Below are positions 52,355 through 61,041 of a stretch of 64,000 nucleotides of DNA, piece after piece. Made by a program: the position numbers and the translations under genes. The DNA lies in NCBI GenBank assembly GCA_965238125.1, contig OZ250179.1, positions 5,828,001-5,892,000 on the forward strand, written 5' to 3'. Source of the stretch: UBA6623 sp965238125 (GTDB lineage: Bacteria > Acidobacteriota > Terriglobia > Bryobacterales > UBA6623). Within the stretch, counting starts at the first letter, position 1. Each line of letters begins with the position of its first letter. Under the pieces are notes generated by a model. It was not told the origin of the DNA. It worked only from the letters and a program-made list of their open reading frames with translations, and made no database searches.

Positions 52355-53623
52355 TTACCGCCAAGCCGTCAGGCCCCCGCCCAGAACTTTCCCGATGCAA
52401 CTCTCGATTGAGTTGCACTCACCCTCGGGGGCTCGTAGGCGAGGTACTCGTCCCAGCCGATCGACCATGCCGAAGCCCCAGGCCTCGCCGCCGTTTCTTG
52501 GGTTGTCGAAAACCTGCCACAGCACAATGTAGGGACAGCCCTCGGCCTCGGCCGCCGCGAGCGCGCTGCGCAGACGAGGCAAGACGCCGCCGGTCGGCAG
52601 CACCTCGAAACGTTCGCGCGGATAGCCCAGTTCGCCGATCATGACGAAGTTGCGGCCGAAACGTCGCCTGCCGGTTTCGGAAACCGAGGACGCGGCACGT
52701 TTCCGGATCAGCCGTACATCGCGCTCGAGCCGCCGGCCGGTCCAAGCGGCGTCGACATCGATGCGTTGGGTTTCGTAGGGAGAATTGGTCGCTTCGTAGG
52801 CCGAATAGGAAAGCAAATCAAATGAGACGTGGGGTACGACGTCCTGGAGCGCATTCCATCCGCGTTCGCCTTGCCGCACGCGCGCCGTCTTGTGATACAT
52901 CGACCCTTGCTTGACGAGTTGCAAATTGACCAAGGAAATCTCGAAGGCGTGGAGAATCCGGAGACGGGCTCCGCGGTTCGCCCGGCGCGCTTTGCTGACG
53001 GCCTCGAAGCGTGTTTGCATCCAGGCCCGTAGATTGTCGACGGCCCGTTGGGCCGAGCCGGTGTAGTTCATGATGTCGAGCAACTTGTTGTCAGCCTCGG
53101 TATTGGCCAGGATCACGGTCTTGTCGAGGTGACCGAATTCGCGGTAAAGGAAGTCACACAATTCGGTGGTTTGGGAGAACTCGATCTCCCGCTCTCTCGG
53201 TCCCCAGAGGCGCGAAAGATTCATATCGTCGGGCCCGGCCCCGTAATCGGCAATCGGATAGACAGTCAAAACCACGGTTTCGAGCAAGGGGTCTTCGAGG
53301 ACGGCCCGGTAACGGGGCAAGGCCATGATCTTGGCGGGCGTCAAGGGCCCTTCCAGCGGGTCCGATTGGAACCGACGTGGAGAATACAAACGGTGAACAT
53401 AGTCGAAGCGCGCGCCCACGTAAAGCCGAAAGACCTTCGCTCCCAAGGTGGTCGCGCGTTTCCGCGCGGCGGTCAACGGGTCCGGCTCGCCCTGGCGCGT
53501 GGGCGGGCCGACCCATTGGTAAAAGCCGATTCGCTCCCGTAGATCCGCCGCCGATAACCCAAGGATCAGGGCCAAGGCGAGCCCGGAAACTCGCGCCAAA
53601 AGCAACCGCCGCCAGCCCCTCAC
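52355..53623 (-). CDS. Secreted hypothetical protein (422 aa)
   Basis: Signal peptide (LLLARVSGLALALILGLSAA) followed by a soluble domain with alternating helices and strands (RATTLGAKVFRLYVGARFDY, VILANTEADNKLLDIMNYTG, YIVLWQVFDNPRNGGEAWGF). The pattern of YIVLWQ and GELGYP near the C-terminus is reminiscent of TIM-barrel glycoside hydrolases, but no catalytic residues can be assigned. It overlaps the upstream membrane-protein gene by ATGA, so the two are one unit. Confidence 0.65.
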   Translation of the reverse strand: MRGWRRLLLARVSGLALALILGLSAADLRERIGFYQWVGPPTRQGEPDPLTAARKRATTLGAKVFRLYVGARFDYVHRLYSPRRFQSDPLEGPLTPAKIMALPRYRAVLEDPLLETVVLTVYPIADYGAGPDDMNLSRLWGPREREIEFSQTTELCDFLYREFGHLDKTVILANTEADNKLLDIMNYTGSAQRAVDNLRAWMQTRFEAVSKARRANRGARLRILHAFEISLVNLQLVKQGSMYHKTARVRQGERGWNALQDVVPHVSFDLLSYSAYEATNSPYETQRIDVDAAWTGRRLERDVRLIRKRAASSVSETGRRRFGRNFVMIGELGYPRERFEVLPTGGVLPRLRSALAAAEAEGCPYIVLWQVFDNPRNGGEAWGFGMVDRLGRVPRLRAPEGECNSIESCIGKVLGGGLTAWR

Positions 53624-55236
53624 TCGACCACCTCGATCTGTCGGCTTTGGCTGCGTCGCCCGGCCGCCTCCACGGTTACCGCGACATCACCCGGCGGGGT
53701 CTCGGCCGGAAGACGGACGTTGATTTGTTGGGGCACGACGTAGAGAACCTCGCCGGGCGTCGAGCCGAAGAATACCTGTGTCTCACCAGGAACAAAGTGC
53801 TCGCCGAAGACCGACAACACAGCGCCGGGCCGAAACGGAGGCAGTGCAAACGTCCGGGCATCGCCGATGCCGCCGGGGTAAATTCGGGGGAAGGGACCTT
53901 CCAGGAAGGGCTCTGTCGGCGCCGCGCCAAAACCCAAACGTTCGTTAAGCCCGGGCCGGTATTCCAGTGTGATCCGGTGCGACCCGCTCCGGGGTGGATC
54001 GAGCACCATGAATTCCAGCGGGTCGGCCTCGATCCTTACCTCGGGCAGGGGATCATTCGGGTCGAAGGTACCGATCACGGCAAGCCGCGCCCGCCGGCCT
54101 TTCCGGAAGGGCTGCCTCACAAGAATCAAATCGTCCGGACCGATTTCGCCGCGGATCACGATTACCCCGTCGGCCGGTCTCTCCAGACGGACGGCTTCGG
54201 GGCGTGACGCCCATGCTTCGTAGGCGATCAGCCCGTCAATGTCCAGCGGACCGCGCAACGGCGGCAAATGCTTCCACCCGTGGCGCGAAGTAAGAACAGC
54301 CTCGGCGGGATTTGCTCCGGGAACGGAGTAGACACACCATTCGCCCTCTTCGTAAACGCATTCCAGCCGTGAGTGGAATTTCGGCCAATCCCGGCTGATG
54401 AAGTACTCTATGCCCAAAGCCCGCAGCCATCGCACCGACAGGTTTTCGTTTCCGGGCGAGCGTATCAAGCGATCAATCAAGCGCCGGTTGGGGATAGCGT
54501 GCGCTTCGAGCGACGGCGGGCCGTAGACACGAGCGTCCGGCGCGGTTTCGGTGACCCAGGCCGTCACGCCCGGCGGCATCGGTTGCGGGACGTGAACCAA
54601 GGTCGGGTACGCCAACAGCAACCAAAGGCTCGGCAGGGCGAAAACGGCCAGGGAAAGTCCGGCAGACCTGAGGTGAGTCAGTCGTTGCGCGGTCCGTCCC
54701 CATCGAGGCAGTGTCAATACAATGAGCAGCTCGAACGCCACGAGTGCATCGAGCCCGTCCGGCGGCCAAGGAATGGTCAGAGCGAGCGCGACGACCGTCG
54801 CGGCAAGCAGTATCGAGCGCAAGGGCCGGGCGAGTCGCTGATCGGTCCACAGCCAGACCAATACGGCGGTCAGCGTCCCGAAGCACAGCCTTGCCTCGTC
54901 CGGCGTGTGCAAGATGGAAAGCACGCGACTCGGAGCGACGGCGAACAGCGCCGCTCCGAGGCCGGCGAGGCGGACGCCGGAACCGAGGCGCCGCAGGGCC
55001 GCAAACACGGCAGCCGAGCCGCCCACCCAAACGGTCGCCACGATTACCGCGTAGGCTTGTTCCGAAGAGAGCCCCGTCAACGACGTCAGCGCGGCGATCA
55101 ACAGGGGCGTCAACGGAGGGACTGTTCCATAGGGAGCGGCGGCGCCGTATCGACGAAGCTGCTCGGCCGCCTGAAGGACGATTTGGACAGTGTTGTCGGG
55201 CCCGTAAATCATTGCTTGCCCGTTTCCGTACCGCAT
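53620..55236 (-). CDS. Multi-pass membrane protein with C-terminal TIGR03437-like domain
   Basis: A 538-aa protein: about six membrane helices in the first ~210 residues (e.g. LLIAALTSLTG, AATVVALALTIPW, AGLSLAVFALPSLWLLLAYP), then a soluble part. At the C-terminus PGAVLSVFGEHFVPGETQVF, GEVLYVVPQQINVRLPAETP and DVAVTVEAAGRRSQ match the Solibacter-type TIGR03437 domain. Start taken at 55236; the frame extends 23 codons upstream without another start. Glycosyltransferase-like membrane enzymes share the topology, but no catalytic motif is clear. Confidence 0.6.
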   Translation of the reverse strand: MRYGNGQAMIYGPDNTVQIVLQAAEQLRRYGAAAPYGTVPPLTPLLIAALTSLTGLSSEQAYAVIVATVWVGGSAAVFAALRRLGSGVRLAGLGAALFAVAPSRVLSILHTPDEARLCFGTLTAVLVWLWTDQRLARPLRSILLAATVVALALTIPWPPDGLDALVAFELLIVLTLPRWGRTAQRLTHLRSAGLSLAVFALPSLWLLLAYPTLVHVPQPMPPGVTAWVTETAPDARVYGPPSLEAHAIPNRRLIDRLIRSPGNENLSVRWLRALGIEYFISRDWPKFHSRLECVYEEGEWCVYSVPGANPAEAVLTSRHGWKHLPPLRGPLDIDGLIAYEAWASRPEAVRLERPADGVIVIRGEIGPDDLILVRQPFRKGRRARLAVIGTFDPNDPLPEVRIEADPLEFMVLDPPRSGSHRITLEYRPGLNERLGFGAAPTEPFLEGPFPRIYPGGIGDARTFALPPFRPGAVLSVFGEHFVPGETQVFFGSTPGEVLYVVPQQINVRLPAETPPGDVAVTVEAAGRRSQSRQIEVVE

Positions 55237-55288
55237 CCCTCGCCGGGCTCGTTCGGGACTGTGAACAGGCGGGGAGAGTCTCGTTTCA

Positions 55289-55306
55289 ATGAATCCGCGG
55301 ATTCAT
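55289..55306. promoter_or_regulatory. 18-bp perfect palindrome upstream of the membrane-protein gene
   Basis: ATGAATCCGCGGATTCAT lies ~53 bp upstream of the 55236 start codon. It could bind a dimeric regulator; no regulator is known to target it. Confidence 0.4.
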
Positions 55307-55456
55307 GATACCGCCATGAAAACGGGTGTAGGCGGGTCGGGTCCTCCAGGTAGGTTGTCGGACTGGGTTCCTGCCGCCCTTTCAGGCTGAACCTCGTTTG
55401 ATTCCGTTCCTGCCGCCGCTTCGCGGCTGTAGTCGTTCGCGATTTCGCCGGGGCCC

Positions 55457-56872
55457 TTAGGGCGCGATCTCGATCGGCGTGGCGGGAAAACGCCTACGGC
55501 CCAGCCGCAGCGTCAACGTATGCCGCCCCGGCGTCAGGTTCTGGGGCACCGCCAAGTTCAGCTCATAACGCCGCGTCAGCGGATCGACCAAGAAGGCTTC
55601 CACCCGGTCGATTCGTCGACCGTCAATTTCGGCTTGCACGGCGCTGACAACCGCCTGGGGGCCGAGCGCGGCCACTTCTTCGAGACTCACGCGTATGGCG
55701 CGGCTTTCAACGCTCAGCCGGGACAGCAGGTTGATGCCGTCGCTGACGCCGAGCAATTTCGGCACCATGGACGCCTCGGCGATCATTCGAATGGCCGCCT
55801 CGTCGGAAATCGGTTTGCCGTCCAACAGCAATCGAACCGTTGCCAGGCCGGAGCGGACGTTGGGCGGAAAGAAGAAGTTGACCTGTGTCGGTCCGCCCCA
55901 TACATATTCGCCGACAAAGTTCGGGGCCGTCGAGACGCCGTTGACCTCGACCCGCAGGCGGTTCAAATCGGCGTCCTCGGGCAGATCGAGCCCGCGTAAG
56001 GAAGCACTCGCGAAGCGCCCCGATCGAGGCGCCAACGAATCCTCGGTCCAGGTGTTGGTGACGCGGTAGAGGCCGCCGCGGCGCGGGGCCGAGCGCGGGT
56101 GTTGCGCGCCGCCGGGTCGGGGCTTTCGCGCGGTCAGCCACAGATATTGCGAATCAAAGCCGTCCATCGCGAGCAGCCGCCAATTCTCGTTGGCGGCGAA
56201 GCGCGCGATCTGCTCGGGCCGGATGCGCGCGCCGCTCCAAGTGTCGGGAACGCCGGCCGCAGACGGCGCGACGAGACCGGGGGGGACGGCGGCGCGCAGC
56301 GACCAACCGGGCATCGGCGCGGGGTCGGTCGCGGTCGGCGGGGAGGGCAGACCGTTCAGCTGCACCTTCATCAGCCCGCCGGGCTTCAAAACTCGGCGGG
56401 CTTCCCGCAGGTAGTCCCACACAACGTCGGCCGAGGGAATATGTTGAAAAACAGCGTAACTGTAACAATAATCAAACGACTCATCCTCGAACCCCGCCAA
56501 ATCCGAGCCGCTGCCGCGGCGAACCTCGGCATGGGAAATTCCGGCCAAGTTCTCCCGTGCCAGACGGACCATTTCGCCGGAGACGTCCACGCCGGCGACG
56601 CGCCCGAAGACGTCGCTCATCGGAACCATCAGGCGCCCCGGCCCGCAGCCGATCTCGATAGCGCTAAGATTGCGAAAGTCCGTTCCCGGCGGGAAGCGGC
56701 GAAACTCTTCGCGCAGCGTGCGCAAGACCTCCACGGCCGTTGCGAAGAACTCTTCGCGGCCCTGTCCGCAGCGGCCGAAAGCGACATAGTACGAAGCGTC
56801 CTCGCGGGCGCGAAGGTCCCAATCGTCCCGCATCCGATCGCGCGTTTGATCGTTGGACCCGGTGTTCGGCAC
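55457..56872 (-). CDS. SAM-dependent methyltransferase fused to TIGR03437-like domains
   Basis: A 471-aa protein. Residues ~15-220 are a class I methyltransferase: LSAIEIGCGPGRLMVPMSD (SAM motif I), DVSGEMVRLARENL, YCYSYAVFQHIPSADVVWDY and LREARRVLKPGGLMKVQLNG. The C-terminal ~230 residues carry VNGVSTAPNFVGEYVWGGPT, QVNFFFPPNVRSGLATVRLL and PQNLTPGRHTLTLRLGRR, a TIGR03437-like and Ig-like module. An alternative start is at 56833 (MRDDWDLRARED). No signal peptide is seen, which is odd for a fused cell-surface-type domain. Confidence 0.72.
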   Translation of the reverse strand: MPNTGSNDQTRDRMRDDWDLRAREDASYYVAFGRCGQGREEFFATAVEVLRTLREEFRRFPPGTDFRNLSAIEIGCGPGRLMVPMSDVFGRVAGVDVSGEMVRLARENLAGISHAEVRRGSGSDLAGFEDESFDYCYSYAVFQHIPSADVVWDYLREARRVLKPGGLMKVQLNGLPSPPTATDPAPMPGWSLRAAVPPGLVAPSAAGVPDTWSGARIRPEQIARFAANENWRLLAMDGFDSQYLWLTARKPRPGGAQHPRSAPRRGGLYRVTNTWTEDSLAPRSGRFASASLRGLDLPEDADLNRLRVEVNGVSTAPNFVGEYVWGGPTQVNFFFPPNVRSGLATVRLLLDGKPISDEAAIRMIAEASMVPKLLGVSDGINLLSRLSVESRAIRVSLEEVAALGPQAVVSAVQAEIDGRRIDRVEAFLVDPLTRRYELNLAVPQNLTPGRHTLTLRLGRRRFPATPIEIAP

Positions 56873-56940
56873 GGAAAACTCAGCCTATCCCACCGGGCGG
56901 ACGAGCGCAAAGCCCAGCAGTCCGCTGTGTAAGTCCCGCT

Positions 56941-57041
56941 ACGCGAAAAAGGGGTACCGCCACCGATTTTCGCTACCCACCGGCGCTGGAAACCAAGCGG
57001 TTCGACGAGCGAAAATCGAATGGCAGCCCCGCTTTTTCGCC
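56941..57041. repeat. Palindromic intergenic element, family P, copy B
   Basis: ACGCGAAAAAGGGG at the left pairs with CCCCGCTTTTTCGC at the right; inner stems CCACCGATTTTCGCT and AGCGAAAATCG repeat the pattern. It lies in the intergenic region upstream of pgsA. Confidence 0.7.
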
Positions 57042-57240
57042 CGAACACACTTTCGCCGCAGGCCGCTGGGCCAAGGCGCTCAACGGCCGAGCGTGACCGC
57101 GCGACGGGCTCAATCGGCATGGGGTCGACGGCGGCGGGGGCCCCAAAAACGACCCGCTGATTACCGGAAAATTGACAGTATCGAGAAGCACGAAATATAG
57201 TAGGGAGGTGGAGTTTGCACACGCGACGACCTGAGACCTG

Positions 57241-57867
57241 ATGAACCTTCCGAACGCGCTCACGGTTCTGCGGATTTTCTTTGTTCCGCTGCTGCTCGCC
57301 GTGATGCTCCACCGCAATGTCGAGGTGGAGATCGGCGGTCTGTTTTTCAACACCGAGTGGCTGGCGCTGGTGATTTTCTTGGCGGCCGCGGGGACGGACT
57401 TGCTGGACGGGTATATTGCCCGGCGGCGGCATCAAGTTACAACATTCGGGAAACTGGCAGACCCGCTGGCCGACAAGCTGCTCATCTCGGCGGCCTTCAT
57501 ATGCTTAGTGGAACTGGACCGCGTGCCGGCCTGGATGGTCTTCATCATTGTGGGCCGTGAATTCGCGGTGACCGGGCTTCGCGGCATCGCCTTGTCGAAA
57601 GGTCACACGATTTCGGCTAGCGATCTGGGCAAGACGAAGATGGTCACCCAGGTGATCGCCGTCTCGCTGTTGATGATTACGCCCTACTGGCCGGTCGTCG
57701 CGGACGTGGCGCATCTTTCCTTGTGGTTCGTGGTGCTGTTCGCGCTGTGGTCGGCGGCGGACTACTGCCGCACGTTCTGGCTGAGCCTGGGCGAACCACC
57801 CCCCGCCAAGCGCGCCCCGAAGCTGGCTCCACTGCGCAAGCCCAGTAAACACGATTTGGCGACGTAG
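57241..57867 (+). CDS. pgsA: CDP-diacylglycerol-glycerol-3-phosphate 3-phosphatidyltransferase
   Basis: Makes phosphatidylglycerophosphate, precursor of phosphatidylglycerol. The 208-aa membrane enzyme has DLLDGYIARRRHQVTTFGKL and ADPLADKLLISAAF, the CDP-alcohol phosphotransferase signature, and about five helices. NLPNALTVLRIFFVPLLLAV opens the protein. It is bracketed by family P palindromes (56941 and 57892). Confidence 0.94.
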   Translation: MNLPNALTVLRIFFVPLLLAVMLHRNVEVEIGGLFFNTEWLALVIFLAAAGTDLLDGYIARRRHQVTTFGKLADPLADKLLISAAFICLVELDRVPAWMVFIIVGREFAVTGLRGIALSKGHTISASDLGKTKMVTQVIAVSLLMITPYWPVVADVAHLSLWFVVLFALWSAADYCRTFWLSLGEPPPAKRAPKLAPLRKPSKHDLAT

Positions 57868-57891
57868 CCGTCGCGGGGTGAAAGTCCCAGG

Positions 57892-58000
57892 ACGCGAAAA
57901 AGGGGGACAGCCGGAGAGCCACCGATTTTCACCGTCCATCAGCGTCGGAAACGAAGCGGTTCGACAAGCGAAATTCGAATCACGGCCCCCCTTTTTCGCC
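57892..58000. repeat. Palindromic intergenic element, family P, copy C
   Basis: ACGCGAAAAAGGGGGACAGC pairs with the complement of GGCCCCCCTTTTTCGCC. It lies ~25 bp after the pgsA stop and just before the tnpA remnant. Confidence 0.7.
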
Positions 58001-58094
58001 CTTGTTCCTGACGCCGGCACCGATTGTTTATTTGCGTCTCGGCAACCCGCCGGCCCTCCGCGTTGCCATAGTCAAGGCTCTTTCCGCGGAGGGC

Positions 58095-58240
58095 ATGGGG
58101 CACTCCTACACCAACCTGCTGGTCCACGTCTTGTTTTCGACGAAGAACCGAGAGAAGAGGCTCAGCGCTGAGATCCGTAAGGACCTCTTCCCCTACCTGG
58201 CGGCCGTTCTGAACAATCAGGGCTCCAAGCCGGCAACATC
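58095..58240 (+). pseudogene. IS200-like transposase (Y1), 5' fragment
   Basis: MGHSYTNLLVHVLFSTKNRE, then AEIRKDLFPYLAAVLNNQGS is the N-terminus of an IS200-type HUH transposase, before the His-x-His motif. After ~58240 homology ends in an unrelated tail (to 58325). The missing C-terminal part, with HIHML, is found 2.5 kb away at 60738-61041. Confidence 0.75.
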
Positions 58241-58390
58241 ATTTGGTGACATTGGCCGTGTCTTCGAGGTGACAAGAAAAGCCATCAAGGGTCGGCTGGA
58301 CCTGCAGGCGCAATGCGCCCTGTGACCTGAACCGGTCTCTGTCATGGTTGGCTTCGCAGGGCCGCGGTCTTCGGGAAAGCGGTTTCCCGG

Positions 58391-59980
58391 CTAGGAGTCT
58401 GTCCGAGTATTCATTATCTTCTTGGAGAAAAAACAAAAGTGGGGGATAATGGTTTATGGGCAAAACCTACCGGGCCTACCTTCCCGAGCAGAAACTGCTG
58501 CTGCCTCCCAGTTTGCAGGATTGGCTGCCCGAAAACCACCTCGTCTATTTCGTCAACGACCTCGTTGATCAACTGGATTTGTCGGCCATCGAGAAGGTCT
58601 ATGAAAGGGAGCAGCGCGGGCAGCCGCCTTATCATCCGCGGCTGATGGTCAAACTGCTGCTCTACGGCTATTGCCTGGGCGTGCGCTCCTCGCGCCGGAT
58701 CGCCCGGCGGCTGGTCGAGGACGTAGCCTTTCGCGTGTTGGCGGCCGGCAACCAGCCCGACTTCCGCACGATCTCGGATTTTCGCAAGATCCACCTGGAA
58801 GCCCTCGAGGGGCTGTTCCAACAAGTGTTGCGGGTGGCGCTCGAGAGCGGGGCGATGAAGCTGGGTCGGGTGGCGCTCGACGGCACGAAGATGAAGGCCA
58901 ACGCCTCCAAGCACAAGGCCATGAGTTACGGGCGGATCCAGCACAGCGAGCCACAGTTGGCGGCCGAGGTGAAGCAAATGTTGGCCGAAGCCGAAGCAGT
59001 CGACGCGGCGGAGGACGCGCGCTACGGGGCCGAGAAGCCGGGCGACGAATTGCCCGAGGAGTTGCAACGCCGGCAGACGCGGCTGGAGAAGATTCGCCAA
59101 GCCAAGCAGGCGCTGGAGCAACGAGCGAAGCAACGGGCGCAACAGCAAGCCGCCGCCGCGGGTCGCTGTGACGAGCTGGCGCGGCAAGCCGAACCGCGCG
59201 ACAAAGATCAATACAATTTCACCGATCCGGAGTCGCGCATTATGAAAAGCGGCGACGGGTTCGTGCAGGGCTACAACGCACAGGCGGCGGTCGAGAGCGT
59301 GGCGCAATTGATTGTCGGGCAGACGCTGACCGAGGCGGCGAACGACAAAGAGCAACTGGCGCCGTTGGTGGAAGCGGTCGAGCGGCAGTCGGGGCAACGG
59401 CCCGACGAAGTGTTGGCCGACAGCGGCTATTGTTCGGAGAAGAACTTGGAATCGTTGGAAGCGCCCGAGAAGCCTGAGCAAAAGATCGAAGCGTATATTG
59501 CCGCCCAGAGACACCGGCGCGGACAACGGGCGTCGCCGCCGCGGGGGCGGATCCCGAGCCACCTCACGCGAGTCGAGCGGATGGAGCGCAAGTTACGGAC
59601 GAAAGCGGGAGCGAAGATGTACGCGCAACGCAAAGGGATCGTGGAGCCGATATTCGGACAGATTAAACAAGCCCGCGGGATTCGTCAATTTTTGTTGCGG
59701 GGGTTGAAGAAAGTGCGGGGCGAGTGGGCCTTGGTGTGCTTGACGCACAATATTTTGAAGATGCACGGGCTGTGTGGCGGAGCGTGATGGAGAAAAACCG
59801 GGAAGGGGGCGCCGGCGAGGCGCATGGAGGGCTCTGGAAGCCGTTTTGGGCGGCCCGCGCGGTTTGTTTGTGGCGCCCGGCGGTCGACGAGCCTTCCGCG
59901 CCCGTGCGTCGCTGACCTCGGCGCCCGAATCTCCCGCCCTGCCGGAACTGTGCCAAGTTGTTACTCGGACAGACTCCTAG
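58391..59980 (+). mobile_element. IS1182-family element with CTAG target duplication
   Basis: Terminal repeats GAGTCTGTCCGAGTA (58395-58409) and TACTCGGACAGACTC (59962-59976) are perfect. CTAG flanks both sides (58391-58394 and 59977-59980), the palindromic target duplication typical of this family. The right CTAG also supplies the stop codon of the CPBP gene read on the minus strand. Total length without duplication is 1582 bp. Confidence 0.9.
58456..59787 (+). CDS. IS1182-family transposase
   Basis: A complete 443-aa transposase. The N-terminal DUF772 region includes YRAYLPEQKLLLPPSLQDWL, PRLMVKLLLYGYCLGVRSSR and FRTISDFRKIHLEALEGLFQ. The DDE part follows with VALDGTKMKANASKHKAMSY, DPESRIMKSGDGFVQGYNAQ, EVLADSGYCSEKNLESL and QRKGIVEPIFGQIKQARGIR. 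The ATG at 58456 follows a GGGGG-type site. The element looks intact and recent. Confidence 0.95.
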   Translation: MGKTYRAYLPEQKLLLPPSLQDWLPENHLVYFVNDLVDQLDLSAIEKVYEREQRGQPPYHPRLMVKLLLYGYCLGVRSSRRIARRLVEDVAFRVLAAGNQPDFRTISDFRKIHLEALEGLFQQVLRVALESGAMKLGRVALDGTKMKANASKHKAMSYGRIQHSEPQLAAEVKQMLAEAEAVDAAEDARYGAEKPGDELPEELQRRQTRLEKIRQAKQALEQRAKQRAQQQAAAAGRCDELARQAEPRDKDQYNFTDPESRIMKSGDGFVQGYNAQAAVESVAQLIVGQTLTEAANDKEQLAPLVEAVERQSGQRPDEVLADSGYCSEKNLESLEAPEKPEQKIEAYIAAQRHRRGQRASPPRGRIPSHLTRVERMERKLRTKAGAKMYAQRKGIVEPIFGQIKQARGIRQFLLRGLKKVRGEWALVCLTHNILKMHGLCGGA

Positions 59981-60699
59981 AGGATAATCGACTTTGCCAG
60001 ATAGAGCTGAATGACCAACAGGATGTGTCCAGCCGAGTGCGCAAGGATGACAATCCACAGGTTTCGGCCGCACAGCAGATAGGCGGTGCCCCAGACAATT
60101 CCCATCATGACCGTTACGATCATGCCGCCGATGCCCCATTGAAAATGGACCGCGCCGAAGACGAGCGCCTGAACGAGGACGGTCATGAAGGCGCCGCCAA
60201 TGTTCCGTCCGAAAATATCTGAAAGCCGCCCGATGAGAAATCCCCGGTAGATGACCTCTTCGGGGATTGATGCGGTCAGCGGCAGGACCAACGCCATGGT
60301 GATGGCAGCGCCGAGGTTGCCGGAAATCGAATCGTATCGAGACAGGTCCGCTTCCGGCAAGGAGATGAACGATGAAACAAGCAGCGGCGCCAGGTTTTGC
60401 ACGGCAATGAAGGCAACGAGGATGCCGGTGACCTGGAAGGGAACCGTTGCCCAGCGTTTTGGCCACCTGAACCCCAGATCGGCGAGGGTTCCGCTGCGGG
60501 CGAAAACAACGCCGACCGCAGCGAGGGCGCCGCCGAGGACGGCGGTCACGCCACGTGCTTCCGCTCCGACAGATATCCATCCTCGGGCATTGGCAAGATC
60601 CTCGAGAAAAAAGGCGAGGCCTGACACCGCAAAGACGATCAAGATATCGATAAAGAGTTCTGTCGGTTTCGCCTCAGAAACGCGGTGATCTACGGACAT
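59977..60699 (-). CDS. CPBP-family intramembrane protease (3 of 3), nested in tnpA
   Basis: A 240-aa membrane protein (start MSVDHRVSEAKPTELF at 60699). EEVIYRGFLIGRLSDIFGR carries the EExxxR motif, with AVHFQWGIGG and ILAHSAGH the other Abi motifs. A TATAAT box (60710-60715 on the minus strand) lies ten bases upstream of the ATG, so the message may be leaderless; no good -35 is seen. Its stop codon TAG lies inside the CTAG duplication of the IS1182 element. The gene sits between the two halves of an IS200-like tnpA. Confidence 0.8.
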   Translation of the reverse strand: MSVDHRVSEAKPTELFIDILIVFAVSGLAFFLEDLANARGWISVGAEARGVTAVLGGALAAVGVVFARSGTLADLGFRWPKRWATVPFQVTGILVAFIAVQNLAPLLVSSFISLPEADLSRYDSISGNLGAAITMALVLPLTASIPEEVIYRGFLIGRLSDIFGRNIGGAFMTVLVQALVFGAVHFQWGIGGMIVTVMMGIVWGTAYLLCGRNLWIVILAHSAGHILLVIQLYLAKSIIL

Positions 60700-60737
60700 G
60701 GTTGCATCAATTATATCCAAGGTCCTCATTGTGGGCG

Positions 60738-61041
60738 GCGCTTGGAGCACATCCACATGCTGGTCCGTATTCGCCCGGATCAGAATATTGCCACGTTGGT
60801 TCGGCACGCCAAGACGCACTCGTGCCGCATGGTTCGTGAGAGGTTCGACGGGGGCGTTCAGTGGCAGTCATCCTACGCGGCGCCGAGCGTGAGTGAGTCG
60901 CGGGGACAGCGAGTTTATGAGTACATCGCAAATCAGGAAGGGCACCACAAACAAGTTGATTTCACAGCCGAGTACATCTCGCTCTTGAAGCGGAGCGAGA
61001 TTCGCTTCGAGCTTGAGAGACTGTGGAAGTCTGGGGATTAA
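60738..61041 (+). pseudogene. IS200-like transposase (Y1), 3' fragment with HUH motif
   Basis: LEHIHMLVRIRPDQNIATLV holds the His-x-His metal motif, then VQWQSSYAAPSVSESRGQRV, YEYIANQEGHHKQVDFTAEY and LLKRSEIRFELERLW complete the IS200-type C-terminus. It is the rest of the gene that starts at 58095; about 6-8 residues between the halves appear lost. Confidence 0.8.
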
